From: Oscarella lobularis
Lineage: Eukaryota; Porifera; Homoscleromorpha; Homosclerophorida; Oscarellidae
NCBI RefSeq assembly: GCF_947507565.1
Contig: NC_089182.1
Span: 2,046,001 to 2,110,000 of the forward strand
DNA length: 64,000 bases
Reading direction: 5' to 3'
Every line of letters begins with the position of its first letter. Position 1 is the stretch's first letter. The notes below the pieces were generated by a model that worked only from the letters and a program-made list of their open reading frames with translations, was not told the origin of the DNA and did no database searches. Made by a program: the position numbers and the translations under genes. Shown piece after piece: positions 34,901 through 47,800 of the stretch.

Positions 34901-37900
34901 GCCAATCCTCGCCCAACTAGTGGACAATTGATACTGGATGGAAAAGTGAAGGCATCTCTGACTCAACCGACTCCAAATCTAGGGAATTCGTGGAAAGTGA
35001 GCTATTCTATTCAAAAAATAACAGTTAAAGAGGGAGGTAACTACACTTGTGTTGCAATGATGGGCTCTGTCAGCATTGTATCTTACGCTGAAATAGGAAG
35101 TGAGTTAGATCAAAAGACAGATGAGTCTTTTCTAACTACTTTTTTTCTAGTCACTTGTGTGATATCTGTTCCACCACAACCAACAATATTAGAAGCAGGA
35201 AAAACGAAGACACTGACTTGCAGTGGCACGGGATATCCTATACCTTCTATTACATGGAAAAAGACACTTGGAAGTCAAGTAAAGCAGTTAGCAGGCAAAG
35301 ACAGTACAGATTACTCTAAGCGAGAGAAAACGAGCTCAGTCACGCTGATGGAAAGTGATATTGATCAAGCGGGTTTATATGAATGCACTGTGATGAACAC
35401 TGCGCCTGGAAACCTTAAAACAACGAAAACGTCTTTAGTGGCTGTGGAAGGTATTTGCTTGCAGTGTTAGTTGAAGAGAAACAAAGATTTTGTCTTTAGT
35501 AAAACCTATGATTGTCACAAAATCATTTGCTCGAACCGGAACATGGGGGCAATCCGAAATTCTGACTTGTCTTGCTATAGGCTATCCTTTGCCAACGATC
35601 ACTTGGACATTTCGAGGACAGCCTGTGACTAAAGGCATTTCTGTCTCAGCGGCAGGAGGTGTCAATCGTACCAGTACTCTCACCCGGATGACGGTGGAGG
35701 CGCTAAAGGATGGAGGAGTGTATACGTGCAGTTCCACGAACAGCGCTGGAAACGGTGAATCAATTAACATGACATTGAATTGTAAGTGTTGCTATTCTTT
35801 TAATTAAAAGGAAATATAGACATTTTCGTTTAGTTGACCCAAGAGTGACTACGGATCCACAGAGTCAAGAAGTAGTTTATGGAGGAGCGCTTTCGCTTAC
35901 GTGCGTGATATCATCCTATCCGCCGGTATCTTCTCCTATTCAGTGGAGCAAAGACGGCGTCAGTCAATCGTCAAGTTCTCCAGTTGGTGTACCTAATAAG
36001 CCCACAGATGTTACCAGTACGTATACAATCAATGCTGTTAATGAAAATGACGGAGGAAATTATTCATGTTTTGGATTGTCTAACCCGGCTATCATTACTA
36101 GTAAGAAAAGTAAAGTAGTGTATTGTGTTCACTAATATTTTAGTCTTTTCTGATTAGTTGGCAATTTTTTTAATTTGAATCCCCAAGGTGGAAATCCCAT
36201 TGAAGGAAATTCAGCACAGCTGTCATGTAAAGTCGTTGGATATCCTCCACATAATATTATATGGGAGCAATCAAATGATGACAAGTCCTATACAACTGTT
36301 TCTCTTGGTTTTCGATCTCAAAAAACGGAGCGCTCTATCTCTATCAATCTGACGTTTTCAGCAATACACAGATCAAACTCTGGATATTATCGATGCCGCA
36401 CTGACGGTGCCAAGCAAGTGATCTCAAGTGCAGCTCACATTGACGTTTACTGTACGGTACATAATAAAACTCTTAACGCTTGCTAAGTAAGAATCTTCTT
36501 TAGATCTGCCGTCGTTTTCTGTTGACTTGGACGGCCTCAATCGAACCGTTCGTACTGGAGAGTCGTTCACGTTGACTTGCACCGCAATGGGAAATCCCGT
36601 TCCTACTGTTGACTTCTACAAAAAGTCATTAGATTCATCTGCAATGACTGACAACGTTTCAGCGGATGCTGATCACCAGATTACTGTGACGAATGGAAAA
36701 GCGACTTTGGTTGTTTCAAAATCAAAGACGTCTGATTCTGGAAAATATTTCTGTCGCGCTTCTAATGTTGCTGGTCATGTCGATTCAAGCTATTCGGCCC
36801 TTGCTGTACAAGGTGAAATTGGTTTTCCTAATTAGATTATTGAATACGACGAATTTTTTCTTTAGGACCACCATCAAGAATTGATCCGGCTGAAGTAACG
36901 GGATCAGCAAAAACAGACTCTAGTATTACAATTGCTTGGACAGCACCATACAATGGAAACAGTCCTATACTCAACTACACAATCAGCTACAAACTTTCCA
37001 GCTCTCCTGATACCGATTACAACGTTTACCGTATTGTTGATGAAGGCATGAAAACAGCAACTCTTTCTGGTCTAAAAGCGTTTACCGAATATGCAATTCG
37101 AATTGTCGCGTCTAATGCTCAGGGCCCCGCAGAGGGTACAACGACGCCAAAGATCATTAGAACAGCGACAGGAGGTTTGCATTCGTCTCTTGAATTACCT
37201 TGTTAAAATGAAATATGCTTTGTTTAGTGCCAACGTCTCCTCGCAGCTTCGTTGTTACTGTTCAGAGTTCAACTTCTGTATCTGTCAAGTGGGATTCGCC
37301 GTCAGAGCCACGCGGAGTCATTCAAAATTACCGAGTCTATTACGAAAATAAGGGATCGGGAAGAGCCTCCCAACATAAGCCGTTTAGCGGGATAGCGACG
37401 TCTGGAACGATATTAGGATTGGCAAAGTTTACTCGCTATGATCTTTACGTGTTGGCTGTCAATACATTGAATGGTGAAGATCTAATAAGTTCACCGAGTA
37501 ACGTTGTATCAGTTACTACCGAGGAAGACGGTAAGCACAAACCTTTGATTGACGTAGCGTCAAATTGAACTTTTATTGACTAGCTCCTACTGCGCCTCTA
37601 AACGTGCGAGGAGAAACGGTTGTGGATCTCTCTTCAATGCTGACTGTCCTGTGGGAGGAGCCAGCAGAAGCGAACGGAATCATCAGAAACTATTCCATAT
37701 TTTATGGAAAAAAAGACGCTGGCGGCACAAGTTTGACGAAGGAAGTCGGCCGAAGCAAAAGAAGCGAAACTCTTGACAATTTGGATTCGTACACTTTCTA
37801 CACGATTCAGGTTTGCGAATAGAATTCTCTGTTATGAAAGAACGCTTTGATGCCGCTCATTCAGGTTCAGGCTTTCACCGTCAAGAACGGCCCACCCAGC

Positions 37901-40900
37901 GATCCTGTGGAGGCAAGAACAGACGAAGGAAGTGCGTTCTTTTGTAATTTTGCGTATCTCACTCTGCATTCTCATTTTCTTTTTCTCCAGAGCCGAGTGC
38001 TCCCTTGAATCTTACTGTTGTAAGCATGGACGCAACAAGCGTGAAGCTACAGTGGTTGGCGCCTTCAATCCCTCGTGGAATTATCACCGATTACAAGGTA
38101 GTTTAATTAAACAACGATTTTCTTTCTTAACATAAATTTTCTGGCAGATTTACTACAAAGGTCAAAAGTCATACAAAGGACAAGGCGACGAAGACGGATC
38201 TGTAAATGAAGACTCGAGTCAAACAACTGAAGGACCAGTGACCAGTTACACTGTTGTCAATTTGGTGGCTGACACGGAATGGACGTTCTCAATTGCAGCA
38301 AGCACCAGCAAAGGCGAGGGAGACAGGAGTACAACTGTAAATCAAAAGACGGCAATAGCTGGTATTCTTCATACCAAAGAAGCTGACCACACTCATGCCT
38401 TATTTTTTTGTAGAACCTCCAACGTTTGCTGTACCGTCAGCTAGTCCGGACAGAGCAACGGAAACGACGGCCGTGATTGTTTTAGAAAAGCCGTCGGAAA
38501 GAAATGGAGCCGTTGGGTAAATCATATTCCAATTTCAATTATTATTATAACTCTTGTTTTGGAAAGTCGAATCGATCTGCTTGTTGCATCAGTTGCAAAT
38601 CCTACCGCCACCGTCAACTTCCAATCCTATAAAGAAAACGATGCTTATTCCCCAACATCAGCTCTTGGTAGTATCTACGTGGCAGCACGTTTCGAGTCTC
38701 GCGCTGAATTGCCGAATGAATTCACCTTGGGAGACGGAAAGACATACGGCGGTTTTGTCAATGGTGCTCTGAAGCCTGGCGCGACTTACCAGTACGCCCT
38801 GCGGGTCTACAGCTTATCTGACAGCTCTCTAGTAACAGTCAGTGAGCCTGCAAATATTGGTAGGTTTATTCTTATAACGGCATTGTAATCTCTGATTGGT
38901 TTCTGGGAGTAGCTACGGAAAAGGAACCTACGAGTCTAGGACTGATTATTGGCGTTGTTGCTGGCGTCGTTCTTTTGATTATTATTGTCATTATCGTCGT
39001 CGTCGTTGCGCTGAGAAGGTGCGCCGGGAACCGCATGATGTACGTACTCTTAGATTCCTGTTCTCTTATATAGAAAACATACGAAGAGACAAGAAACTTA
39101 TGCGGTTCAATACACAGGCAAAGAAGAGGGCGAAGTTGAAGGTATGTCAATAGTCCTGTGCCGCTTTTATATCTTACGATCGATTTGCAGTGCTGGATTC
39201 GTTGAAGCCTACTATTGCGGTGACAAAGAAAGACTTCTCGAGTGCACCAGGAGAACGAGCTATCTTGGAAGTGGAAGTCTCGGGAAAGCCTGTTCCGCTC
39301 GTTTCTTGGCGTTTCAACGGCTGCGAGCTTCCCGGTGATAATCCTCGCGTGAAAATACTCGATTCCGGGTCACTTCAGATCGACGACGTGCAAGCGTCGG
39401 ACGCTGGCCTTTACAAGTGCTCGGCAAAGAGCAAGGCGGGATCTTCATATGGGCAAGTCACTTTGAGAATTGACACTGTCTACGCCAGTAAAAAACATAT
39501 GCATGCACGAACGTTCAGTCGAACTCTTTCTTCTAGACACTGCGTTTGGGAATGATGGCATTCCTCGTGATCGCTTTGAGAGCTACGTTGGAGAGCTTCA
39601 TGCAGATAACAATCGCGGATTTTCGCTGGAATATCCTGTAAGACAGGCTTCGAATGAAAATGATTTGAGATGTTACTTTATGATTGTATCCTAGCAACTT
39701 GATAAGGCAGAAAAGCATCCTTTTGCTTTTTCCAAGAAGGAGGTCAACAAAGGAAAGAATCGTTATGGAAACATTGTTCCCTGTAAGAAGGAAGAAACAA
39801 TTTGAAAATAGATGTGTTACCAGAGAGATTTTTGTATCTAGATGACCACTGTCGTGTTGCTCTTAAACCACTGGATGGCGTGCCAGGGTCCGACTACATC
39901 AATGCCTCTTTCTTGAATGTTAGTCTCTCTAGAGATTTGTTGACCTGAGCTCACCTTCTGTCCGCAGGCGTATCAGCGCCCTAAGGGCTATATTGCTGCA
40001 CAAGGTCCCAACGAAAAGACTGTGAACGATTTCTGGCGCATGGTGTGGCAGGAGAAAGTTCCCACCATGGTGATGGTGACCAATCTTGAGGAAAAGGGAA
40101 AAGTGAGACATACTATTTATATGGTTATATCTTTTTTCAATACTTGTCTTGTACAATTCTAGAGCAAATGCGAAAAGTACTGGCCTGACTCTGGTCGAAA
40201 AGCATTTGGTAGCTACGACATCAAGTTGCGTCAAGAAATAATTCTTTCTGAATGCACCGTCAGGCTTCTTGATATGAGCCAACACGTAGCCAGAAATAGT
40301 GACTTGAATTATTTTCTAATATCTCGGTTGTGACTAGAACCCTGACGGCTCTGTTTCGACTCATTCCACTACACAGTTCCATTTCACAGGCTGGCCAGAC
40401 CACGGTGTGCCAGCCTATGCTACCGCGTTGCTGAATTTCGTAAAGAGAGTTCGCTCTCACCACGAAAAAGTGAAAAAGAAGGGCCCCATGCTGGTTCACT
40501 GCAGGTACAATAGAACCGCAGTTTTTGAAGAAATCGCTTATTTTCAATTTTAGTGCTGGAGTTGGACGCACCGGAACGTTTCTCGTGATCGATTATTCCC
40601 TTCAGAGGCTGAAAAAAGAGAATTCAATTGACATTTTCAACCTTGTCAACGAATTCCGCGACGGGAGACCGACCATGGTTCAAGCGGAGGTAAAAAACAA
40701 ATGAATTATTTATCTTTTCCTCAGGGTAATTATTTGGCTGGCGTAGGCTCAGTACGTTTTCTGCCACGACGCTGTTCTTGAGTACGTACTGTGCGGCGAT
40801 ACGGACGTTCAGGCGCACAACCTACGAGCCTACTCGCGCCAATTGGAAAAAATTGACGCAGCTGCAAACAAGACAGGAATTCAGAAGCAGTTCGAGGTGA

Positions 40901-42078
40901 ACGTGACGTGCGCAATCGTCTTGGTTAGTGCTTGTATTTTCCGTTTAGCTTCTCGCCAAAGTGAGTCCGCCTAAGAGCAGCTTCTCTTTCCGAGGTGGCA
41001 GGGATCCTCAGTGTGCTGTGAAGAATCGCTACGCAGAATACGTTCCACGTGAGTTCCAAAACCAACTGTGTCTTCAAATCTTACCTTTTTGTAGCCGACA
41101 TGTCACGTCTCTATCTGAAACCGAAGGCAGGTCGCCCGGCCAATTACACGTATATCAACGCCTACTTTGCTGATGTAAGAAGTTCAATGTAACTGTGTCT
41201 TCGCGAGAGCCAATCTTTTCTTAGGGATACCGACGTCGAGCTCCGTACGTGGTCACACAAGGCCCCCTCGAGTCGACGGTGTCCGATTTTTGGCGCATGG
41301 TTTGGGAACAGCACTGTAGCACTATCGTCATGCTGACTGGACTGCAGGAGAATGGAAAAGTATACAGCTGCTTTCGGATTGTGATTACTAGTCTCAGTCG
41401 CCTTTCCCTTACAGGAAATGAGCGTGAGATATTGGCCAACGAAAGGAACGGCGACCTACGACGACTACTCTGTTACGCTCGAAGACGAAACGATGTTTGG
41501 AGATTACGGTGTGAGAAAACTAAAACTGACCAATGGAAAGGTGAGATTATGAAACATTTATTATATTGTTATTCGGCGCCTGATTCATTGGGCATTTTGC
41601 AACTGTAGGAGGATCCTCGTTTGATCATCCAGTATCATTACACGACATGGGCAGAAGGAAGATTGCCCAAGAATTCCGCTTCTTTGATTGACATGTTTAG
41701 TCAGTTGGAGAAAGGCCAACAAAAAGCTGGAAACCATCAAATTGCCGTCATGTGCAAGTCAGTTTATTGATTAATTAAAAGAAGTGCTTTCAATCGTGTT
41801 CTCTTTAGCAATGCTGTTGGAAGATCGACAATTTTCTGTGCTGTGAGCAATATGCTCGAACGACTGAAAGCTGAACAGATCGTCGACATTTTCCAAGTCG
41901 TCAAAGCGTTGCGTCTTCACCATCCTGACTGCGTTTCGTCTTTGGTAAGAGCATGTCGATGTTTATGTAAACTTTCAACTGGCACGCGGAATTTTAGGAA
42001 CACTACAAGTTTTTGTACAACACTGCTCTAGAATTTTTGGATTCGTTCGATACGTATGCCAATTTCAAATCTCTCTGA
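31901..42078 (+). CDS. Receptor-type tyrosine phosphatase with lectin-like, Ig and FN3 ectodomain and a cytoplasmic Ig domain
   Basis: Signal peptide [15 protein letters not shown], then three F-type-lectin (fucolectin) related domains (32006-32470, 32521-32940, 32991-33437; WWRLDLG and YLSLCEV motifs, the middle one divergent). Ten Ig domains (33490-36812) and five FN3 units (36866-38862) follow, nearly all one domain per exon with phase-1 borders. [22 protein letters not shown] near 38940. Then a basic stretch, a 22-residue linker, an I-set Ig domain (39190-39492), PTP D1 and PTP D2. D1 has KNRYGNI, WPDHGVP and the active-site motif [10 protein letters not shown], split by an intron at 40503-40554. 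D2 has WAEGRLP and MCNNAVGRST, lacking the WPD aspartate and the histidine, so it is probably inactive. Such receptors couple adhesion to dephosphorylation at the membrane. Length is about 2,700 residues by adding exons. Paralogous ectodomain at 1-3560. Confidence 0.87.
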
Positions 42079-43440
42079 AGTGTTTTTCATGACAGTGTCT
42101 GTGTTTTATTATGTTTTTTGTATGGGTATGCTATCTCATTTTTTTTGTAATTGAACCTGACGCTTCTTTCGTTTTTTTTGGATTTTTTGCACGCTAAATT
42201 ATGTTCAAACGTTGATTTTTGTGTCGCTTGCTAAGTGTACGTTGCAGCGTCAAAGCAAGAGTAAATTACTGATAAATAACACGTGCTTTTTACCGAGCGT
42301 GCGCGAAGCGTGCGTGTGTACACGCGTCCTGTCTCGTCCTGTAGAACTGGGAATAGAGCGTCTTCCCGCCAGCATTTCGCTCCTCGCCGCCTGTACAGGT
42401 GTGTGTGCTTGCAATAACGGGGAAACGCCGCGGTGAGGACCGATTTGGGACCCCCACTCCGCTTGCAGAGCTGCGTCGAAAGGGGGAGCTCCTGAAGGCA
42501 CGAGACCGATGGACCAGGGAAAATAATCGCCCCAGACCCCCACAGCACTCATCGTTGAGAGTTTCTATCGTTCGGAGTCGTCGCTGGGCTGGGTACGACG
42601 ACGTCCGACCTCCTCTCGTTTTACACGTCTGGTGACGGGTCACGTTTCTCTTCACTCACACAACTCGACTTCCAGACGTCGAAAGTGGCATGCAAAGGGC
42701 AGAGATTACTCTTTTACCAGCACGTGGTTTCATCATTCAGAGAATGCGAACACGTTGATCGTGAGCATGTGAGTAGTTTTTCTGCGTCAGTTTGTCACGT
42801 CGATGCTCTTATTTTGCATCTGCTCTCGGTACCTACCTCATAATGCTCTTAGTTGGCTCCCTGCGTAGCGTTAATTCGCTGTCTTTGTGATAGGCCTCCT
42901 CTCCAATCTCACGTAACCGAGCGTCGAGTAGGCGTCCCCAGATGCTTGAATTTCAACGATGTTTTTCTACACTACGAGCTCTCATAGTGTACACCTTTTC
43001 GCGTCTTTTCCTGTAAGGAATTCTGAGCGTCATCGTACTGTGGAATTTTTAAAACATCTAAAGTGTGAGAAGTGAATAGAAAAATTCTATTCTCTGCACG
43101 GTTTTATTTAGGTTCACGTGTTCTACAATTGTAGTGAAGGCTGATGAAGAAAAAAAGACAATTTTCTTTTCTTTTGTAGTTTTTTCGTATATATATCATT
43201 AGTAGGCGCATAATACACGCACGCGCGCAGGGGGCTTCTGCATGCAGTCCCGGAAACTCAATCGAGTTTCCAGTTGCGCGGTGCTGCTCATGCTCTAGCG
43301 CGCTAGAGTTGCGAGTTTGCGCCGCGCACAAGCGTAGGTAGGGTAGAGAGGTAAAGTAGGAAGAGCTATGCGCAAAAAAAATTTTATTCAATAAAGTCCC
43401 GGATGTACAAAAATTGAACAAAACGCTATTAGTGTTCTTC
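42079..43440. other. Intergenic sequence between receptor phosphatase and hairpin array
   Basis: No gene recognised. Open frames near 42212-42655 lie on both strands over GC-rich sequence and match no family. No AATAAA is close behind the receptor stop; several T-rich runs follow it. Confidence 0.45.
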
Positions 43441-43442
43441 GC

Positions 43443-43830
43443 TGACGCGCGGGAAAGGAGAGCTACGCTCCCCCTCCCCGCTGCTCGTCTCCTCCACTTG
43501 AAGGAGACGAGCTTCACCCACCTCTCTCCCCCACTGGGGAAGAGGTGGGCTGGTGCTCCTTGTCCATTGTCCTCGGCGTCTTCTTAGGCGCTCCTTGTCC
43601 TCTTCTCAGCTCACTCCCATTGAGGAGAGTGAGCAGGGACCTAACTTCCCCCCAGGTCCAAGGGGTGTGACATACTCCCATGTCATCCAGGGCGACTTTC
43701 ACCCAAGTCGCAAGGAGGAGAGCGCATTAGACGAGTTAACCTCCAGCTCCCAAGGAGGTGGGATCACCCAATCATCCCGCAGGTTGAGGCCTTCAGTATA
43801 CCCCTTTAAGGCCCAAAGGGGGTACCCTCG
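43443..43830. repeat. Array of about nine consecutive short perfect hairpins
   Basis: Stems read directly: 43483-43512 (11 bp, GCTCGTCTCCT), 43517-43549 (9 bp, CCCACCTCT), 43609-43634 (8 bp, GCTCACTC), 43637-43659 (GGACCT), 43668-43685 (TGACAT), 43692-43711 (7 bp, GCGACTT), 43739-43759 (ACCTCC), 43760-43778 (GGGAT) and 43801-43821 (7 bp, CCCCTTT). Most loops contain CCC just before the 3' arm. The stems differ in sequence, so this is not a simple tandem repeat. It could be part of a structured retroelement or RNA; I cannot name a family. Confidence 0.6.
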
Positions 43831-44103
43831 CCACCGGGGCACGGGGGGAGTCATTGACCCAAGACCCGGGAGGACCGCGATTTTGCCCACAGCGTCTTGC
43901 CCAAGTGGGGAATGGTAGTTATCACTCATACCACCAAGAGTAGGGCCGCTCTATCGCCCCGGCAGAGGTGCGGCCTCTTTTCGCTCTTGGCCCAGAGGGA
44001 TGGCTGCGTCTGCCTCGTCGGATCGAGGGAACGACTACGCGACAAAACAATGGACAGGCGGGGAATAAAATGAGCTACCTTGAAGTAATTAATTGAGGAA
44101 GAG

Positions 44104-44141
<38 letters not shown>
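44104..44141. repeat. (GAAA)n microsatellite
   Basis: About nine tandem AAAG/GAAA units. Confidence 0.9.
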
Positions 44142-44888
44142 CGACGTCCAAGTCAAAAAATCCAGCCAACAATCACATCGAGCCTTCTTGTTTGTTGGAC
44201 TATAGGAGAAAGAACACCTTAGGAGAAACAAATACGTACAGTAGTGTGGAGCACACGCCAAATTGTTTTCTCGCATAGTACTGTAACCGAATTTATGGAG
44301 ACACTGAACCTCTATGACTCGTAATCTGAGAGCGACTCGGACCCCGTCTCATACAGTCGCAGATTAGACGTCTCATAGGGTCTCAGACTATTCTCACACC
44401 ATCCGTCATATGTAGTATTTAGTTAGTCTGAGCAGCCGCGAAAGGGGCCCCCAATTCCCTTCACGGTTTCAGTATCCGTTCCTCCGTGGTTCTTTCATGA
44501 GCGGAGCTGCAAGGTTCACCTTTTAAGCACTGCATCGGGCCACCGTACAACGCAGTAGGGTAAACAGCAACGTCTATTCGGCGTACGGCGCGCGGCTCGT
44601 CATAACGGCGCGTCGAGAGTCGATGCTGCAAGCGGTCGCCGCCAAGTGTCGCCGTTTACGATCCTGCTCGATGGAAACGCGCCTAAGAAGGCCGCGAAAC
44701 TCTGCAGAAGCTTCCTGGCAAGTTGACAAAAGCATCAAACGTTGCGCAGGCGCCGTAGATCTTTGGCAAAAAATTTGCATTTCCTTACAACGTACCTAAG
44801 AAACCGACTAAACTTTTAGCACATCCGTCGCGACGCTACATTCAGTATTGACAGAATACTCGCACATTAGTTCTATCCAATGATTAGT
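44142..44888. other. Intergenic sequence downstream of SMC2
   Basis: No gene recognised. Repeated GTCTCA / CTCATA words near 44340-44400 give a weak repetitive look. Nothing resembles a tRNA or snRNA. Confidence 0.4.
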
Positions 44889-47800
44889 CTAACAGGAGCC
44901 AACGGTACCTTTTCCTTTTATCACTCTGGGTCGTTTTGCCTTACCGGACGTATCCCCCTCTTCGTCTCGTCTAGCAGACGTTGGGACTGGCGGAAGAGCT
45001 TGCCTCTCCCGTCGAGTAACAGTCGAAACGCCGTCAACAAATTTCGTCTTGAACAGAACGTTGGCATTCTGAAACATTCCTTCCTTGAGCGAGACGACAA
45101 TGAATTGAGAGCGCTGGAAGTGATTCTTGAGCATTTGCCCGATGTTCTGCGTGTGAGACAAGTCGAGTGCGGCGTCGACTTCATCGAGAATATAAATCGG
45201 AGCCGGCTTGAACAGCAGCAGAGACAAAATCAGAGATAAAGCAACGAGAGATCTAAAGACAAGATCAACGGTGCTCTTGGCAACATATGAGGTAATCTGG
45301 GTATACCGTTGTCCTCCGCTCAGTTCTGTGAGATTTTCCTTCCAGACGTCGCCAAAGGCTACTTTGACTTCGAGCCCATCGAGAACCGAGAGTCCTTCAG
45401 GCGGAGAAAGCTTAGCTTGCGTGCCGGGAAGAAGAGTTGAGAAGATTGAGCCAAAATCCTGAAGAGAAAACGCATTCATTGAGTCGACTCTAAACAAGGT
45501 CGATTGCAGAACTCTTACCTTATTGACTTGAGCGTGAGCCTTTTGAAGAGCTTCCTCTTTCTTCTTGTCCAACTCGTGAATGACGTCTTCGATTTTCGTC
45601 TTGTCGTTTGAAACGATTTCTCTCTTTTTCATCAAGTCTTGATACTGAGGAAAAGAAGAACTCAAAACGACCCTTTCCCTCTTCGTTCCAGACACGTTAC
45701 CTTTTCCTCTGCCTTTCCTAACATATTCATAGCTCTCATGTTGACCTTTCGAGACAATTTTTTCTAAGAAACACAGATTATAAAAGGAGCCTTGTAATTA
45801 ATTAATTAATTAATTAATTAAACGCTCGGTTGCGCACTTTCTGCTCTTCCAACTGCCCGAGTCGCTGCGACGCATCGTTCGGCTTGTGAACTTTAAAATC
45901 AAATCCAGTGCCCGGCTGGCCAAAGTATTTTTTCTCCTCGAGAATCCACTCGTGTTTGGAAACCAAGGCCTCGATCTAGAAAGACACCAACTTGCTTTAC
46001 AGGTTCATTTCTAAACCTTTCTTGTACCGTGTGCCCTGCTTCTTTGGTTTCCTTGCTCTGTCTCTCGAGAGTGTGTTCGAGATCTCTGACTTTCAACTGA
46101 GCGGCATTCTTCTCTCCTTCCAATTTCTTTTTCGCCCTTCCTCGAGCCGTTATGTCTTTATTGCAGGCCTTCAGTTTGTCTTTCTCCTCGCTAAGAGCAA
46201 GTCTGGCGACCCTACATTGTTCCTATAAAAAAGATTGATTAAAATTAGCCAATGTGGTGAGTATGCAGCGGTACTTCGGATTGCGAAAGTTTTTCTTTGG
46301 ATTCATCGATTTTCTTCTGTAATTTCTCCACGGCGTCGTCGCAGACTTTCGCCTATAAGAAACCCGTGACCCCTTCCTATAACCGAAGTACTGTAGACTC
46401 CTTGCCTGTTCTCCTATGCTTGCTACTTCCTTTCTCAGTTCCACCACTTCCAATTCAATGGCTTGTCGTTCCTGCTCTTTGTCCTTCATTTTTTTGACCA
46501 GTTCCTTTGCTTCTTTTTCAGCGGCATTTAGCTCTTTCTCGGCTTTCTTCAGCTCTTTGTCTCGGTGCCCTTTCGAATCCTAAAAAAAACAGAATGTACC
46601 TACTGTACACTGCCCCATTAAAATATCCAAACCTTCATTTTCTTTTCAAGTTCCTTGCATTTAGCAGAGCATTCTTTCTCCGTTCTCTTTCCCTCTTCAA
46701 TGACTTCCTGTTGTTCCGCTATAATGAAAGGGAGAATTAGAAAGACGTTCTGTCTCCGCTTGCTTTCCTTATACCTATCGTCTGATGCAATTTTCTGATG
46801 CCTTCCATCTGCTTGTGATGTACAGTGTGTTGTAGCCTGGCTTCCAGTCGTTCAATCTCCTTTCGCTTCAATTCCAGTTCACCCATTTTTTCGTGATACC
46901 TACAGATCATCCCACTTCCTCGTTCTTGCCTAACTTTACCACTCTCTTCTCACTTGGCAGAAAGACTTTCGAGACCTTCCAATTGTCTTTTGACGTCATC
47001 GAGTTGAGCTACTTTAGCGTTGAGCGTTTCTTCCACCTTGCACGCCTTCTCTAGAGCAGCCAAAACAGACGAACGAGACGGACGAGATCCTAAACAAGCC
47101 GGCCTGTTCGAAAATTTCAACCAATTACATAGACACGCACCTCCAGACAAAGTCCCAGACGGATCCATTAGATCACCGTCCAGTGAAACGGACCTCGTAC
47201 TGATCTTCGGATCAAAAGTCACCTAAAAAAAGCAAACCGAGATTATTAGGAAGAGAACCTTCTCCTCTCTGGCAGCACCGTACCTTTTTGGTCATTTCCA
47301 ATGACTCGCAAACAAACGTCTGACCGAAAACGTATTCCATAGCCGCCTTGACGTCTCGATCGTACCCAATCAATGAAAGTGCTGTATGAACATTTTCTTC
47401 CCCGACCTTGAAGTAAAAAGAGCCCCTTGTTCGCTTATATGTTTTCTTCGAGGCTTCTGCTTTACGTACAAGTTGTTTCGCTCTTTGAACCGTTTGGGGT
47501 TTGATTGTTGACGCGGCTATTTTGTTAAGGGGAATAATCGTGTATCGACGTTTGAGCTCTCCTTTCTGTAGCAGCTGCTTTCCTGTCACTTCCGAGTCCA
47601 CGACGACGTTGTATAACTAGAGAAAAAGATAGAGAAAAAGATACAGATAAATATACAGATAGCAGCAGTTGTAGCACTCACTTTTCCACCGGCTGCAACC
47701 TCGAGAGACGTCGCCGTAGATATTTTGCGAACTTTGACAAGCTTGGCAACGAGGCCGTGAACCTGAACACAAAGAATCTCCCCCGATCTCGTCTCGAAAC

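Noticed and set aside
38890-39190. A second transmembrane segment that would put the extra Ig domain outside the cell
   Set aside because: The only hydrophobic run is the one ending VVVVALRRC; the following linker is hydrophilic and charged.
42290-42655. Possible snRNA or small gene in the GC-rich stretch after the receptor phosphatase
   Set aside because: Compared by eye with U1 and U6 features without a match; open frames on both strands are unconvincing.
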